From: Chitinophagaceae bacterium
GTDB lineage: Bacteria; Bacteroidota; Bacteroidia; Chitinophagales; Chitinophagaceae
Assembly (NCBI GenBank): GCA_013205585.1
Contig: JABMML010000107.1
Location: 1 to 5,002 of the forward strand
Reading direction: 5' to 3'
Length of the DNA: 5,002 bases
Positions 4,888 to 5,002 of this stretch are shown one piece after another. Made by a program: the position numbers and the translations under genes. The number at the start of each line of letters is the position of its first letter. The stretch's first letter is position 1. Below the pieces are notes generated by a model, which was not told the origin of the DNA, ran no database searches, and saw nothing but the letters and a program-made list of their open reading frames with translations.

Positions 4888-5002
4888 ATGAAAAAAGTAA
4901 TCGCAATTTTCGCTATCGCTGCACTAGCTGCTTGTGGTGGTGCTGCAACTGAAGCTACAACTGATACTGCTGCTGCAACTGTTGATACAGCTGCTGTTGC
5001 AA
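4888..5002 (+). CDS. Small Ala/Thr/Asp-rich lipoprotein, N-terminal part (3' end outside window)
   Basis: Only the first 38 codons are visible and the frame is open at the edge. MKKVIAIFAIAALAAC is a lipoprotein signal peptide: two lysines, a hydrophobic core and the lipobox LAAC, with Cys16 as the lipidated residue. The mature part begins CGGAATEATTD and becomes repetitive, with two heptads TTDTAAA and TVDTAAV (residues 24-37). The residues after the cysteine are Gly-Gly, not the Lys/acidic surface-export signal described for some Bacteroidota, so a periplasm-facing anchor is more likely (inference). Codon use is dominated by GCT/GCA and ACT, following the simple composition. It is divergent from the ECF sigma gene and carries the same promoter element. 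The function is unknown; a small envelope protein controlled by that sigma factor is a reasonable guess. Confidence 0.75.
   Translation, partial: MKKVIAIFAIAALAACGGAATEATTDTAAATVDTAAVA

Overview
The window looks like chromosomal DNA of a Bacteroidota bacterium, most likely a Chitinophagaceae-type lineage (family level is inference). The evidence is low-GC coding, A-rich leaders instead of clear Shine-Dalgarno sites, Bacteroidota-type TAnnTTTG promoter boxes next to start codons, and protein sequences with a Bacteroidota character. No tRNA, rRNA, CRISPR array, insertion sequence or phage gene is visible.

Layout. (1) Positions 1-322, minus strand: the 5' end of an RluA/RluD-family pseudouridine synthase gene, cut by the window edge. 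It diverges across 44 bp from lipB (367-1074, plus), the octanoyltransferase of lipoate synthesis. Each gene has a TAnnTTTGC box ending 3 nt before its ATG, which suggests leaderless transcripts. (2) Positions 1108-2013, minus: a fold-type II PLP enzyme of the ACC deaminase/D-cysteine desulfhydrase family, convergent with lipB and apparently starting at TTG. (3) Positions 2128-3027, plus: a sugar-phosphate nucleotidyltransferase-like protein, divergent from the PLP gene over a 114-bp spacer holding two short inverted repeats. These are housekeeping or metabolic genes with no obvious shared pathway.

(4) Positions 3036-5002 hold what looks like a self-contained regulatory module. On the minus strand an ECF-type sigma factor gene (stop at 4192) is followed 43 nt later by a membrane protein gene (3036-4148). 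Its N-terminal cytoplasmic part resembles an anti-sigma factor, then come one transmembrane segment and a periplasmic HtrA-like trypsin domain with an intact His-Asp-Ser triad. Divergently, at 4888, a small Ala/Thr/Asp-rich lipoprotein gene begins and runs off the window.

The strongest observation is in the 4747-4887 region. Both divergent promoters carry the same two-block element, GGGTTAC-N15-GTATTAAT, with identical spacing on opposite strands. This is what a -35/-10 pair read by the neighbouring ECF sigma factor would look like. It suggests autoregulation of the sigma/protease operon plus co-expression of the lipoprotein. It also implies that the sigma factor starts further downstream (TTG at 4746) than the longest open frame suggests. 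The signalling model is inference; the motif match, gene order and catalytic residues are read directly from the sequence.
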